Assembly: GCA_016716405.1 (NCBI GenBank)
Contig: JADJWK010000002.1
Coordinates: 124,001-188,000 of the forward strand
Source of the DNA: Candidatus Melainabacteria bacterium
GTDB taxonomy: Bacteria; Cyanobacteriota; Vampirovibrionia; Obscuribacterales; Obscuribacteraceae
Reading direction: 5' to 3'
Length of the DNA: 64,000 nt
The position numbers and the translations under genes were made by a program. Every line of letters starts with the position of its first letter. Position 1 is the stretch's first letter. The notes below the pieces were generated by a model. The model saw only the letters and a list, made by a program, of their open reading frames with translations, had not been told where the DNA came from and searched no databases. Of the stretch, positions 53,387 to 62,448 are shown in pieces.

Positions 53387-54457
53387 ATGGCCAATCTGAA
53401 ACTCGAAATGCTCAAGATGACCGGGCAGGTATCAAAGGTGCTCCTGATGCCGGAGATTTTCGGTGGCGACGACAAGAACAAGCTGAATGTCATCTGGCTA
53501 TACAAGTCCGCCGCCAGGCAGAAGGAAGAATTCGACCGACAACTGCAAGCGCTGATCGAGCAGTACGGAACAGAGTGGTCCTACACAGCGGAGCCGGAGT
53601 ACGGGGACGATGGCGAAATGCCCGAAAGGCTGAGAATACAGGCTGTTTCGAGAGGCGGTCAAAAGTTGACTCAGACCATTGCAAACAGCAACTCAACAGG
53701 CGCCGTTTCGGTCGCGGAATTCAGCGAAGGTCACGAAAGCCAAGCGCATTTCCTGCCCAGCTCCAGGTTTGTCGATCTGTACCACCAGCACATCGCCGCC
53801 TCTTTCGACAAGCATGTCCAGCTCGAGGAGCTGCTCGGCGATGATTGGTCCTGGAATCTGGACATGAGCACTGCCCTGTTGACGCTGACTATCAAGGGAG
53901 AGGCTATCGAGATTCCTTTTCAGGTTCTGGGCTCCGAGTCTCATGTCTCCGGAACCTGGCTCTGGTCCTGGGCCAACCAGGCAAGCAATCTTCCCGATAA
54001 TGTGCTCGCTGCCGCTTCGAGGCTGAGGGCGCAGGGAGAGGAGCAAGACATTCCTGAGCTGGCTGAGGCTCAGTTGCCGCTCGAGGCGGTAAGCGGACAT
54101 ATGCTCTCCCTGGTAGCCGCAGGGATCTGTGGTGCCGATGCCTTCTTCTGCGGCCCCTACGAGAACGGTGGTGTTTTCCTGCTGCTGGAGAACTTTCCGC
54201 AGTTGCCCAGACCCGAGAACCCGGCCGTCAGAATGACCTCGATCTTCCCTCTGCTCGTCTCCAATGTTCCTGTCGACAACCACAAAGCCGCTTTCGAGGC
54301 TTATGCCAGGCACTATGGATTCGTCACGCAGGAAGATCAGAGCGAAGTGGTGGCAAGGCACGAGAAATTCGGAGAGCTGGTCGCCGGCTTCGACGAGTTG
54401 GGACGCATGACCAGCCTGGATGCGAAACTGCAGCCGACCGGAGGAAGCAAGCAATGA
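53387..54457 (+). CDS. DUF6882-like protein with an extra N-terminal domain
   Basis: 356 aa, cytoplasmic by sequence. Residues about 140-350 match the DUF6882 pattern: FDKHVQLEELLGDDWSWNLD, IEIPFQVLGSESHVSGTWLW, SWANQASNLPDNVLAAASRL, DIPELAEAQLPLEAVSGHML and SLVAAGICGADAFFCGPYEN. The first 130 residues (MANLKLEMLKMTGQVSKVLL, NVIWLYKSAARQKEEFDRQL) are a separate alpha/beta segment I do not recognise. DUF6882 is uncharacterised. The gene is monocistronic as far as can be seen; the 273 bases upstream hold no supported gene. Confidence 0.85.
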   Translation: MANLKLEMLKMTGQVSKVLLMPEIFGGDDKNKLNVIWLYKSAARQKEEFDRQLQALIEQYGTEWSYTAEPEYGDDGEMPERLRIQAVSRGGQKLTQTIANSNSTGAVSVAEFSEGHESQAHFLPSSRFVDLYHQHIAASFDKHVQLEELLGDDWSWNLDMSTALLTLTIKGEAIEIPFQVLGSESHVSGTWLWSWANQASNLPDNVLAAASRLRAQGEEQDIPELAEAQLPLEAVSGHMLSLVAAGICGADAFFCGPYENGGVFLLLENFPQLPRPENPAVRMTSIFPLLVSNVPVDNHKAAFEAYARHYGFVTQEDQSEVVARHEKFGELVAGFDELGRMTSLDAKLQPTGGSKQ

Positions 54458-54480
54458 GGCGGCGTTGCGCAGGCATGTTT

Positions 54481-55571
54481 TCAGTATGCGACATCTTTCA
54501 TCAGACGAAAACCCGCGGTGGTGCCGATCAGGAGCAGGTGGCTGGATGCCCGGGAGGATGCCACATAGAGGAGGTTGCGCCTCATCCTGTCGTTTGATTT
54601 GCCGAGTCTGTGATCGAGACCGGCGAGAATCACCACTGGTTTTTCCAGTCCTTTGAATTTGCGGATTGTTGTGAACCCGACTCCTAATCACAGAACCTGG
54701 AGACCAGGTTGAAGATCATTCTTGTATTGCGGTGGTTGCCCTTCAGCTCGAACTCCAGATCCATGAATGAGCCAAGTTCTTTCGAGATGTCCGTATCGGT
54801 GACCCGGACACTCTGCTCACAGTCCGAGAAAGCGAATAGCGAGCTTTCGTCCCGGTCTCTCAGGCAGTAGAGCAGAGCATCCCAGTAGTGTCTGTCGAAA
54901 TCCTGCAGCTCATCCACTAGAATGGCGTCGTATTTCTGTGCCGGATTCTCGTGCATATATTGCCGCAGAAACATCGGCATGTAGAGGTTCCATCCTTTCT
55001 TGCTTTCGATGACATTCTTCTGCAGGCGTGCTGTGGCTCTCTTGCAGAGTCCGTGGAAATCGATGATCTCCAGATTTTTGTATCCGGTACCGATGCTGTG
55101 TTTCAGATGTTCGGCAAGAGCCCGGTTGTAGCAGGTGAGCAGCGTTCGCTTACCGGCGCGAGCCAGCTGCTCTGCCATATTCAGCGCCAGGATAGTCTTG
55201 CCCGAGCCGGCGCATCCCCTGACCAGAATTCGCCTGCCGTTTTTCAGCTCCGACAGAACTTTATTCTGTTCTTCCGAGAGCATGTCGACGAATCGTTGTT
55301 CGTTCTTGATCTCGATCTTCAGAGACGAGCCTGGGTGCCAGGACATGGTCAACTTCTCGAGCAATCGCCCGCACACCATGGGCCCCTCCTGCCAGGGCAC
55401 CGCGGTTCCGGATGCATAAGCGAGAATCGCTTCGATTTTTCCAGGCAGGTTATCCATGTCGGCTCGATCGATTATGAGATTGCTGTCGATCTCGAGCCCC
55501 GGTCCCTGCGCCGGACATTCGGAATCCGGGAGGGGAATCATTCCTCGACTTTTTTGAATAGGCTCGAACAT
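54481..55571 (-). pseudogene. UvrD/Rep-like superfamily 1 helicase with an internal deletion
   Basis: The intact N-terminal frame starts at ATG 55571 (GGAGGT 4 bases upstream) and has Walker A (VRGCAGSGKTILALNMAEQL), DFHGLCKRA, Walker B-like ILVDELQDFDRHYW and GNHRNTRMIFNLVSRF, then stops at 54684. Right after, in another frame, the conserved helicase C-terminus appears: FTTIRKFKGLEKPVVILAGL, DHRLGKSNDRMRRNLLYVAS and SRASSHLLLIG, ending at 54481. Normal relatives have a stretch of roughly a hundred residues between these parts, so sequence was lost and the frame broken. Walker A remains, but a working helicase is unlikely. Confidence 0.85.
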
Positions 55572-55725
55572 GTTTACCTCCATCTGCTATCGGCTCTATT
55601 TATCCCCAGAAACCTGCGGCTCAGCTGTCAATATATCCTTGGCTCGGGCTCCCGGCACTGAGGAATTGCACAGTATTCTCGTCCGAGTTTGCGGAGTCGG
55701 AACCCGGGAATCAGAACTCAGGAGA

Positions 55726-57324
55726 TCAAGATCGAGGTCTGCGCCAGCCGGCGATCTCTTTCAGCTTGGTTTTGACTCTTAAGACAAGAGCTCGCTCATC
55801 AGGATCTTTGCTGTTCGTCAACAGATTAAGCGATCGGGAGCAATACTCGGCAGCCGTTCTGACAAGTCTGGTGCGGCGTTCAATGTCTTTTTCCGACTTT
55901 GCCAGGTCGAAATGCAGGGCGCCATCATAGTAGAGTACGGAAGCCGCAAGGAATGATAGACCAGCGGTATCCTTTTCTCCGTTTTCAGCCCTGGCCAGTG
56001 GCTCTTTCAGGCTGGCGAGAATTTTGGCTGCTTGATTGAGGTCGCTCGACTCGCGCGCGGCGTCCATGGCAAAAAGCCCCAGGGCAAGCTGGAACTCGTC
56101 TGGTGCCTGGCTGGTAAAAGCCTCTTCAAAGGTCTCCTGGTAGATTTTGTAGGCGGCTCTAGCATTGTCTGAGTAGTAGAGAACCTCGGCTTTAGCAAGT
56201 CTGGGTGCATACTTCTCGGTCATCGAGGAAAGCTTGCCCGGAGGTATTATCGTGGATCGCCGTCTCTCAGATCCGGGTTTAGACTCGGACTTGAAAGTCT
56301 GGCCCGGTCGGTGAATTTCTTCCGCGACAGGCTTGAGGTGCCAGGCGGCAGTGGCTGCGACAATTGCCGTGAGGAGCGGAGCTGCAATGGCGGGGACGGA
56401 AGAAAGGCTGTTCTTGCGGCTGGCGGATTTTTTCCGGAGATTCTCGAATTGCTCGATGGCGCTTTCAAGCTCTTTCATAGAAGCGAAGCGATTATCTTTG
56501 TCCCTTGCCAGGCAACGCGAGAGGATCGAGCTCAAGTCCCGAATGTTTTTCAGATCCGGTTTGACAGTCTCAATTGGTGCGGGACTCGATTCCAGATGGA
56601 GAGTCATGGTCGCCAGGAGGCTGTCTCCACGAAAAGCCTTTGTTCCTGTGAGGAGCTCGTAGAGGAGGCATCCGAGGGAGTAAATGTCCGAACGCTCGTC
56701 TATTTCTTCGCCCCGGATCTGCTCGGGGCTCATGTAAGAGGGGCTGCCGAGCACATTTCCGGTGCTGGTGAGTCGCTGCATCTCGCCTTCCGGCAGAAGG
56801 GCTTTTGCGATACCAAAGTCTACGATAGTCACAGCGTCGTCTCCGTCCTGATCGGTCCATACGATCAGGTTGGAGGGTTTGATATCCCGGTGTATGACGC
56901 CCTGCTTGTGGGCATGGGCGAGGGCATCGGCAGCCTGTCTGACGATACTCAGGGCTCGCGGTGGGGCGAATGATCCCTGGCGAAGCAGAGCCTCCAGGCT
57001 CTCCCCTTTGACGAACTCCATTGCAATGAATGGCGAGCCATCATCGTCGATACCGTAATCGATCACCGATACGAGACCGGGATGATCCAGGGCAGCGCAG
57101 GCGCGAGCCTCCATCGCCAGTCTTTCCCGAGCTTCGTCCTCGCGGCTGGTGATGATCTTGACCGCTACTTTCTTGCCCAGGGAGAGATGCTCGGCCAGGT
57201 AGACGCTGCCGGCACCGCCTTTGCCGAGTAGCTCGACTATCTGGTACCGGCCGCCTATTGGGGGTCTTTCCGGTGTCGATTGCGAATCGACCTTTACCGT
57301 CTTGTCTTGATTGGCGTCTGGCAC
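55726..57324 (-). CDS. Transmembrane Ser/Thr kinase with helical C-terminal domain
   Basis: 532 aa from GTG 57324. The kinase domain (about 22-290) is complete: GKGGAGSVYLAEH, VAVKII, HRDIKPSN, DFGIAKAL, LGSPSYMSPEQ, RSDIYSLGCLLYELL. A basic juxtamembrane stretch (RKKSASRKNS) precedes the membrane helix near 308-328 (VPAIAAPLLTAIVAATAAW). The exterior 200 residues are helical, TPR-like (KYAPRLAKAEVLYYSDNARA, AYKIYQETFEEAFTSQAPDE). All catalytic motifs are intact. It is transcribed toward the helicase pseudogene. Confidence 0.94.
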   Translation of the reverse strand: MPDANQDKTVKVDSQSTPERPPIGGRYQIVELLGKGGAGSVYLAEHLSLGKKVAVKIITSREDEARERLAMEARACAALDHPGLVSVIDYGIDDDGSPFIAMEFVKGESLEALLRQGSFAPPRALSIVRQAADALAHAHKQGVIHRDIKPSNLIVWTDQDGDDAVTIVDFGIAKALLPEGEMQRLTSTGNVLGSPSYMSPEQIRGEEIDERSDIYSLGCLLYELLTGTKAFRGDSLLATMTLHLESSPAPIETVKPDLKNIRDLSSILSRCLARDKDNRFASMKELESAIEQFENLRKKSASRKNSLSSVPAIAAPLLTAIVAATAAWHLKPVAEEIHRPGQTFKSESKPGSERRRSTIIPPGKLSSMTEKYAPRLAKAEVLYYSDNARAAYKIYQETFEEAFTSQAPDEFQLALGLFAMDAARESSDLNQAAKILASLKEPLARAENGEKDTAGLSFLAASVLYYDGALHFDLAKSEKDIERRTRLVRTAAEYCSRSLNLLTNSKDPDERALVLRVKTKLKEIAGWRRPRS

Positions 57325-57570
57325 GCTCAGGCACTCGAGTCAGCAAGGATTCAGGCTTCCTGAAGTTTAGTCGTCTTTACCCGATGCTGTCCAGCACTCA
57401 TGACAAGATGGCTGGAGGCTTACTCTGCCGAGAGTGATAAGCCAGTGATCGATGCGTGCAAGCTCGGGAGAGGAAGTCCATTGATGGGCTCTTGATTGGC
57501 AGCCCGGCCAGCAGTTCATTTGCTGTTAGTGTGCTAAGATACCTTACCCTGCCGACCTCTTGAGGTTCTC

Positions 57571-57807
57571 ATGTCCGAGCAAATGATCATAGAAGCGATT
57601 CAGAACAAGAAGATGCTCTGCCCGAAGTGCAAGAGTCCGGTTCAAAAGTACGAAAAGTACGCTGAGACTGTCGATTCGGTTCGCGACGGGTTCAACATTC
57701 AGGAGATAAGCTCCCAGGCAAGCCGCGTCACCCTGCATTGCGGCAACGGCGATTGCAACTGGAAGGAGCGCACCGAGTACTGGGAAACCTATATCATCGA
57801 GGATTAG
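57571..57807 (+). CDS. Small zinc-ribbon protein
   Basis: 78 aa. Cys pairs MLCPKCKSPV near residue 17 and LHCGNGDCNWKE near 57 would bind one zinc. Between them is an amphipathic segment (YAETVDSVRDGFNIQEISSQ). No further domain. Resembles generic stand-alone zinc-ribbon proteins; function unknown. It precedes the UPF0178 gene by 64 bases on the same strand. Confidence 0.75.
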   Translation: MSEQMIIEAIQNKKMLCPKCKSPVQKYEKYAETVDSVRDGFNIQEISSQASRVTLHCGNGDCNWKERTEYWETYIIED

Positions 57808-57871
57808 AGGACCATTCTCGGCGGGGTCCTGGCTCGATCCTCTGCATCTTCCTCCGAAGACAGGGAGGCAC

Positions 57872-58321
57872 ATGAAAATCTGGGTCGATGCGGACGCCTG
57901 TCCCACAGCGTTGCGAGAGATCATTTCCAGGGCTGCGCACAAGCGGCGGATTGATGCCATATTCGTCACCAATTCCGTTCTGCGGGTTCCGGAGTCGCCT
58001 TACATCAGCGCCGTGAGGGTAGAGGGTGGACCGGATCGTGCCGATGACTATATCGCCGAGCACGCCGAGGCTGGCGATCTGGGGATCACCCAGGATATTC
58101 CTCTAGCGCACCGCCTGGTCGAAAAGGACGTGCTGGTAATCGAGCAACGCGGGGTGCTGCTCACTCGAGAAAACATCGGGGAGCGCTTGTCGATCCGGGA
58201 CTTTATGCAGGATCTCCGCGATTCAGGCTTGCAGAGCGGCGGCCCAAGCCCCTTTGGCGAGAAGGAGAAGCGAGCTTTTGCTGCCACCTTCGACCGCGTG
58301 ATTGTGAAGAGTCTGGATTGA
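57872..58321 (+). CDS. UPF0178 (YaiI/YqxD) family protein
   Basis: 149 aa with GGGAGG before the ATG. The family signature is clear: MKIWVDADACPTALREIISR, NSVLRVPESPYISAVRVEGG, ADDYIAEHAEAGDLGITQDI, PLAHRLVEKDVLVIEQRG and the terminal FDRVIVKSL. The DADACP and TQDIPLA acidic motifs give a PIN/NYN-like nuclease fold, so an RNase activity has been suggested for the family but is not established. Length is normal. Confidence 0.95.
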   Translation: MKIWVDADACPTALREIISRAAHKRRIDAIFVTNSVLRVPESPYISAVRVEGGPDRADDYIAEHAEAGDLGITQDIPLAHRLVEKDVLVIEQRGVLLTRENIGERLSIRDFMQDLRDSGLQSGGPSPFGEKEKRAFAATFDRVIVKSLD

Positions 58322-58345
58322 TAATCGGCGCAGACGAGCGTTCCG

Positions 58346-59275
58346 TCAGAGATCCTCGCGAACTCCGAAGAAAAACCATTCATCGTTTATAGCGGCATTT
58401 CTATTCGGCAGGACGATAAAACCATCTTCCGGTGCTCTCAGCATTTCTCCATCGCCGGAGGTGGCAATGGTTTCTCCTTCGAGAACAGAATCCATATTGA
58501 TCCAGTCCCTTGCGAAATCTCCGTCTTTCGTTTTGAATTGCACGTACTTCAATTTGATGCTGTACTGCTCGCTTCCCATCACGCTCGGCTCGAAGAGCTG
58601 GTCGTCGATAGCCGCGATTCTCAGCATTCTCAGAACATTGAGCGTCGCCTGATAGCCAATGTCCGCCGCATCGGGATTATGATGGTGACCACATTCCAGG
58701 GTGATAGAGTACATGGCGTTTTCTGGCAGTCGGGCATAGTTGACGGTTCCCTGCCCCATGCGCGCATCTTCATGGGTCCTGTCGGCTTTTACAACCTCCC
58801 CCCATCCGTATATAAGCCTCGAGACGCCCAGGGATTTTGCGAAAGCTTTGTATTCTTGCGACATCTCTCCGCCCAGGATAGCAAAGGCGTTTCCCTTTGC
58901 CGTATAGGAATGGAGATCGAGAAAATATCCGCCCCGCTTCTGTAGCAGCGGCGCCAGCACATTGGCGTAGCGGTGCTCCTGACAGGTGATTTCGTTGTCT
59001 TCGCGGGGGTAGAAAGCTCGGTTCAGATTGTGGCTTATGAAGCGCTTCTTCTGCTCGAAGGCCAGGGGATTCGCTACAGGAACGCAGGTGAAGCTTCCGG
59101 CTCTGATAACAATCCTTCCGTCTTCTATGTCCTGAAGAATACGCGCAAGAGCCCGGGCACCGCAGTACTCATTTCCGTGGACACTGCCAAAGACGGTGAA
59201 ATCTTCACCTCTTTCCTCACCTTCTACGGCATGGACGGCAATGCCTTCTTTCTCGTAGGTTTTGGTTGTCGCCAC
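58346..59275 (-). CDS. Succinylglutamate desuccinylase/aspartoacylase family deacylase
   Basis: About 309 aa from GTG 59275. The frame is open further 5' across the end of metE but that part is non-homologous; no start has a good ribosome site. Zinc-ligand motifs are visible: FTVFGSVHGNEYCG (HxxE), YFLDLHSYTAKGN (third His) and the catalytic Glu in SITLECGHHHNPDA. It belongs to the M14-like AstE/ASPA deacylase group that hydrolyses N-acyl amino acids. The C-terminus forms a small beta domain. It follows metE by 26 bases, so it should be under the same riboswitch control. Its exact acyl substrate is unknown. Confidence 0.85.
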   Translation of the reverse strand: MATTKTYEKEGIAVHAVEGEERGEDFTVFGSVHGNEYCGARALARILQDIEDGRIVIRAGSFTCVPVANPLAFEQKKRFISHNLNRAFYPREDNEITCQEHRYANVLAPLLQKRGGYFLDLHSYTAKGNAFAILGGEMSQEYKAFAKSLGVSRLIYGWGEVVKADRTHEDARMGQGTVNYARLPENAMYSITLECGHHHNPDAADIGYQATLNVLRMLRIAAIDDQLFEPSVMGSEQYSIKLKYVQFKTKDGDFARDWINMDSVLEGETIATSGDGEMLRAPEDGFIVLPNRNAAINDEWFFFGVREDL

Positions 59276-59301
59276 GGTCCCGGGGAGCTCAAAAGGGGTT
59301 G

Positions 59302-61656
59302 CTAAGGTTTCGAGAGATCCTTTTTTGGCGTAATTGTACCGAATCGCCAGGAAGTTTTTCCTGCTTCTTTTCGCAAACGCATCGCCGATTGCGCGAGCGC
59401 ATTGAGAGAAGGAACGACCTCCCTCCAGTCTCTGGTCTTCAGTCCACAATCCGGATTTATCCAGAGGCGGTCTATTGGTATCACTTGTAGTGCTTTCATA
59501 ATCAGGTCGTCTATTTCATCGTCGGATGGAACTCTCGGTGAGTGTATGTCGTAGACCCCCGGACCGATAGAGTTCGGATATTCTTTCTCCCTCAAGAATT
59601 CCAGTAGATCCATTTGCGATCTGGCAGCCTCGATAGAGATCACGTCCGCATCCATTCGAGCTATGTCATCGACCATATCGCCAAATTCGGAATAGCACAT
59701 GTGAGTGTGAATCTGAGTCTCGTCCTTCACGCTGCACGTGGCCAGTCGAAAGCAGTCTACCGCCCAGCGCAGATAATCTCCCCACGCTCTCTTCCTGATC
59801 GGCAGTCCCTCACGAATTGCCGGCTCATCGATTTGAATCACTCTTATTCCTGCTTTCTCGAGATCTTCGACTTCATCTCGAATAGCCAGAGCAATCTCCG
59901 TGCATGTCTTCTCGCGCGATTGATCATCGCGGACAAACGACCATTGCAGTATGGTTACCGGTCCGGTCAACATTCCTTTCACCGGTTTTTCCGAAAGCCT
60001 CTGCGCGAATACAGCCCAGTCTACGGTCATCGCTTTGGGACGAGAGACATTACCGTAAAGAATAGGTGGTTTGACGTACCGTGAGCCATAGCTTTGAACC
60101 CAGCCGTGTTGTGTACTGGTGAAGCCTTGCAGCATCTCGGAGAAATACTCGACCATGTCTGTTCTTTCCGGCTCACCATGAACGAATACATCAAGACCAA
60201 TTTTCTCTTGCAAACCAATATTCGTTTCTATCTCTTTTTGCATCGCCAGTTCATAGTCAGCCTTGCTAATCTCCCCTGACCGGTATTTTTTGCGCGCTTC
60301 TCGAATGTCTTTCGTCTGGGGAAACGAACCGATTGTCGTAGTCGGAAGAAGCGGTAGCTCTAGCTCCCTCTTTTGAGCCAGGAATCGTTCGGCATAATTG
60401 CTTCGGCGTCTTGTCATGCTGCTCGATATCGTCTTCAGCCTCTTCTCTACGGCGGGATCATTGCGAATCTCACTCGTTTTTTGCCAGGCGATCACCTGCC
60501 TGTTTTCATGCAGGGCTGATTGAATTTCTCTCAATCCAATGCACAGGGCGTCTGTCACGATAGAGACCTCATCGAGTTTTTGCTCTGCAAACGCCAGCCA
60601 GCTTTTTACCTCTTCATTCATAGGTGTTTCCAGTTCTACATCTAGTGGAACATGAAGCAGAGAGCATGACGGGGAGACTATGAGTCTTTCCGGACCGATC
60701 TTCTCTGCGATGTCTTCAAGCGCTGATATCGTTTTTGTGAGATCTGCTCTCCAGACATTGCGTCCATCGACGACTCCTGCTGACAGGAATGTCGCGTCAG
60801 GGAGATACTTGTAGATTGCGTCCAGATCCTTTTTTCCGTTGATCAGGTCGAGATGGATGCCGTGGATTGGCAGATTAATGACCCATGGCAGGTTATCTCC
60901 AATCTCAGCGAAGTATGAGGTGAGCATTATCGCCAATTTGCATTGCGAGAGCTTTTCGTACGATAGTCGAAAGAGATCTCGCGTTTCCCTGTCCAGATCC
61001 ATTGAGAGAAAGGGCTCGTCGATCTGGATCCATTGGCAGCCTGCTTCACTCAATTGATCGAAAATGGCCCGATATACCTCGAGTAGTCTTTCGAGAAGGA
61101 GTTTTCTCCTGTTCGAGGAATATCCTTTGGACAACAAGAGAAAAGAGACCGGTCCCAGAAGTACGGGTCTTGTCAGGTAGCCGAGTTTCTTTGCTTCCAG
61201 GAACTCATCCAGGCATTTCTTGGTGGCCGGGCGAAACTGCTGAACATCGGTGATTTCAGGGACGATTATGTGGTAGTTGGTATTGAACCACTTCGTCATC
61301 TCCATGGCTCTTGTCTGAAGGCTGTTTCCGTTCGACTCATCTACCTTGATCAGTCCTCTAGCCATGGTGAAGTAGGTGCGAAGATCCACGGTCTTACCGT
61401 TCCATCCGAACCTTTTTGGAACTGCCCCCGCCATCGCAATCGTATCCAGCACGTGGTCGTACATCGAGAAGTCATTCGATGGAATAAAATCTATCCCCTT
61501 TTCAGATTGTACTTTCCAGTTGTCTGCTCGCAGGGCGCGGCAGCTCTCGAGCAGGCTCTCTTCCTGGATGGCTCCGCTCCAGAAAGCCTCCAGGGCTTTC
61601 TTTAGCTGTCTTTTTTTCCCAATGCGGGGATATCCGAGATTTGCTGCGTAGACCAT
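59302..61656 (-). CDS. metE: Cobalamin-independent methionine synthase MetE
   Basis: 784 aa, full length. MetE transfers the methyl group of 5-methyltetrahydropteroyl-triglutamate to homocysteine without B12. The N-terminal domain begins NLGYPRIGKKRQLKKALEAF. The C-terminal catalytic barrel contains the zinc ligands in IHTHMCYSEF (His, Cys), VISIEAARS (Glu) and NPDCGLKTR (Cys), and the QIDEPAIREGLP substrate segment. The start ATG has GAGGACG upstream and lies 7 bases after the thioesterase stop. The operon is preceded by an apparent cobalamin riboswitch, which fits the usual logic of switching MetE off when B12 allows MetH to work. Confidence 0.98.
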   Translation of the reverse strand: MVYAANLGYPRIGKKRQLKKALEAFWSGAIQEESLLESCRALRADNWKVQSEKGIDFIPSNDFSMYDHVLDTIAMAGAVPKRFGWNGKTVDLRTYFTMARGLIKVDESNGNSLQTRAMEMTKWFNTNYHIIVPEITDVQQFRPATKKCLDEFLEAKKLGYLTRPVLLGPVSFLLLSKGYSSNRRKLLLERLLEVYRAIFDQLSEAGCQWIQIDEPFLSMDLDRETRDLFRLSYEKLSQCKLAIMLTSYFAEIGDNLPWVINLPIHGIHLDLINGKKDLDAIYKYLPDATFLSAGVVDGRNVWRADLTKTISALEDIAEKIGPERLIVSPSCSLLHVPLDVELETPMNEEVKSWLAFAEQKLDEVSIVTDALCIGLREIQSALHENRQVIAWQKTSEIRNDPAVEKRLKTISSSMTRRRSNYAERFLAQKRELELPLLPTTTIGSFPQTKDIREARKKYRSGEISKADYELAMQKEIETNIGLQEKIGLDVFVHGEPERTDMVEYFSEMLQGFTSTQHGWVQSYGSRYVKPPILYGNVSRPKAMTVDWAVFAQRLSEKPVKGMLTGPVTILQWSFVRDDQSREKTCTEIALAIRDEVEDLEKAGIRVIQIDEPAIREGLPIRKRAWGDYLRWAVDCFRLATCSVKDETQIHTHMCYSEFGDMVDDIARMDADVISIEAARSQMDLLEFLREKEYPNSIGPGVYDIHSPRVPSDDEIDDLIMKALQVIPIDRLWINPDCGLKTRDWREVVPSLNALAQSAMRLRKEAGKTSWRFGTITPKKDLSKP

Positions 61657-61663
61657 ATCGTCC

Positions 61664-62056
61664 TCATACTAATGCGTTTTGATCGAGCTTTACGGGCTTG
61701 TTGTTCTTGTCGACAGCGACCAGCACAAATTTTCCTTCTGCGCAGAGGGTCCGCTCCCCGGTGAGAAGATCCTCGGCAAACATGTCTACCTTCACAGTCA
61801 CAGAGCTGGTGCCAATCTTCAGTATTCCACCCACTAACTCGATCAGATGCCCGTTTTTCACCGGCGCTCTGAAATCCACCTTTTCGGAACAGGCCGTCAC
61901 CATGGCTCTGCGAGAGAATCTCGATGCGGTGATGAATGCGCTCTTGTCCATCAGCTCCAGCGCGTGACCGCCGAACAGAGTTCCATAGTGATTGGTCTGG
62001 TTCGGAAAAACCATCTCAACCATGCGGGTTTCAAATTCGTTCTTATTTTCATTCAT
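61664..62056 (-). CDS. Acyl-CoA thioesterase (hotdog fold, YciA-like)
   Basis: 130 aa, AGGA about 9 bases before the ATG. The hotdog signature NQTNHYGTLFGGHALELMDK then SAFITASRFSRRAMVTACSE, and VDFRAPVKNGHLIELVGGIL, match YciA/BACH-type acyl-CoA hydrolases, including the conserved Asp of LMDK. It hydrolyses acyl-CoA to free acid and CoA. It is the first gene of the metE operon, an unusual place for a thioesterase. A role in balancing acyl-CoA pools linked to methionine or B12-dependent pathways is speculation. Confidence 0.92.
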   Translation of the reverse strand: MNENKNEFETRMVEMVFPNQTNHYGTLFGGHALELMDKSAFITASRFSRRAMVTACSEKVDFRAPVKNGHLIELVGGILKIGTSSVTVKVDMFAEDLLTGERTLCAEGKFVLVAVDKNNKPVKLDQNALV

Positions 62057-62098
62057 GCGAAATTTCCTAATAAAAAGTTCCCGCTCGTGACCAGGAAC

Positions 62099-62134
62099 TC
62101 AATTTCGTATGAATGACAGAATGCCATTGTTCAT
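62099..62134 (-). CDS. Possible 11-residue leader peptide between riboswitch and operon
   Basis: ATG 62134 is preceded by AAGGAGG (the best ribosome site of the operon) and encodes MNNGILSFIRN before TGA. The first real gene starts 43 bases further. AGGAAATTTC occurs in both ribosome-site regions, suggesting a local duplication. It may be translated and coupled to downstream expression or be the riboswitch-controlled ribosome site itself; it may also be chance. Confidence 0.4.
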   Translation of the reverse strand: MNNGILSFIRN

Positions 62135-62177
62135 AGAAATTTCCTCCTTGCCTCGAAGAGGTAAATTCAAAAGTCGT

Positions 62178-62320
62178 ATTCAGGTGGGCAGTCTGACTTG
62201 CAATTTCTTGCTTCACAGTTGCGGGACAGCGGTGGATTCTCACCACACTTTCCCCACCAGATCGCATATGCGATCCCTTTACTTGCTGAACACGTGAGTG
62301 TTTTTTGCTCGATTTCTTTA
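62178..62320 (-). ncRNA. Cobalamin riboswitch upstream of the thioesterase-metE operon
   Basis: Read on the minus strand, the conserved core is plain: GGTGGGGAAAGTGTGGTGAG, then AATCCACCGCTGTCCCGCAA followed by CTGTGA, and about 25 bases later AAGTCAGACTGCCCACCTG. These match the B12-box (GCxGxCCCGCAACTGT) and the 3' AGxCAGxxxxCC element of adenosylcobalamin aptamers. The 5' limit is approximate and the 5' peripheral stem is less standard. The expression platform may hide the AAGGAGG at about 62141-62147, because CCTC at 62158-62155 can pair with GAGG. Control of metE by B12 is the classical use. Confidence 0.88.
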
Positions 62321-62390
62321 TAGCCGGGAGATCGCTTCCAGCGATTGCTTGACTAGCGATCCCGATAGATTTCTTATTATTCGAGCCATA

Positions 62391-62426
62391 GTTGGAAAAG
62401 AGATAAGTTGGAAGAGATAAGTTGGA
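62391..62426. repeat. Short direct repeat GTTGGA(A)nAGAGATAA
   Basis: Two and a half units (16, 14 and 6 bases) in tandem lie between the riboswitch and the divergent flavoprotein gene. They are in the promoter zone of both transcripts and could be an activator site or simple slippage. Confidence 0.5.
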
Positions 62427-62448
62427 CAGGGGGCGATAAAATGCCTTT

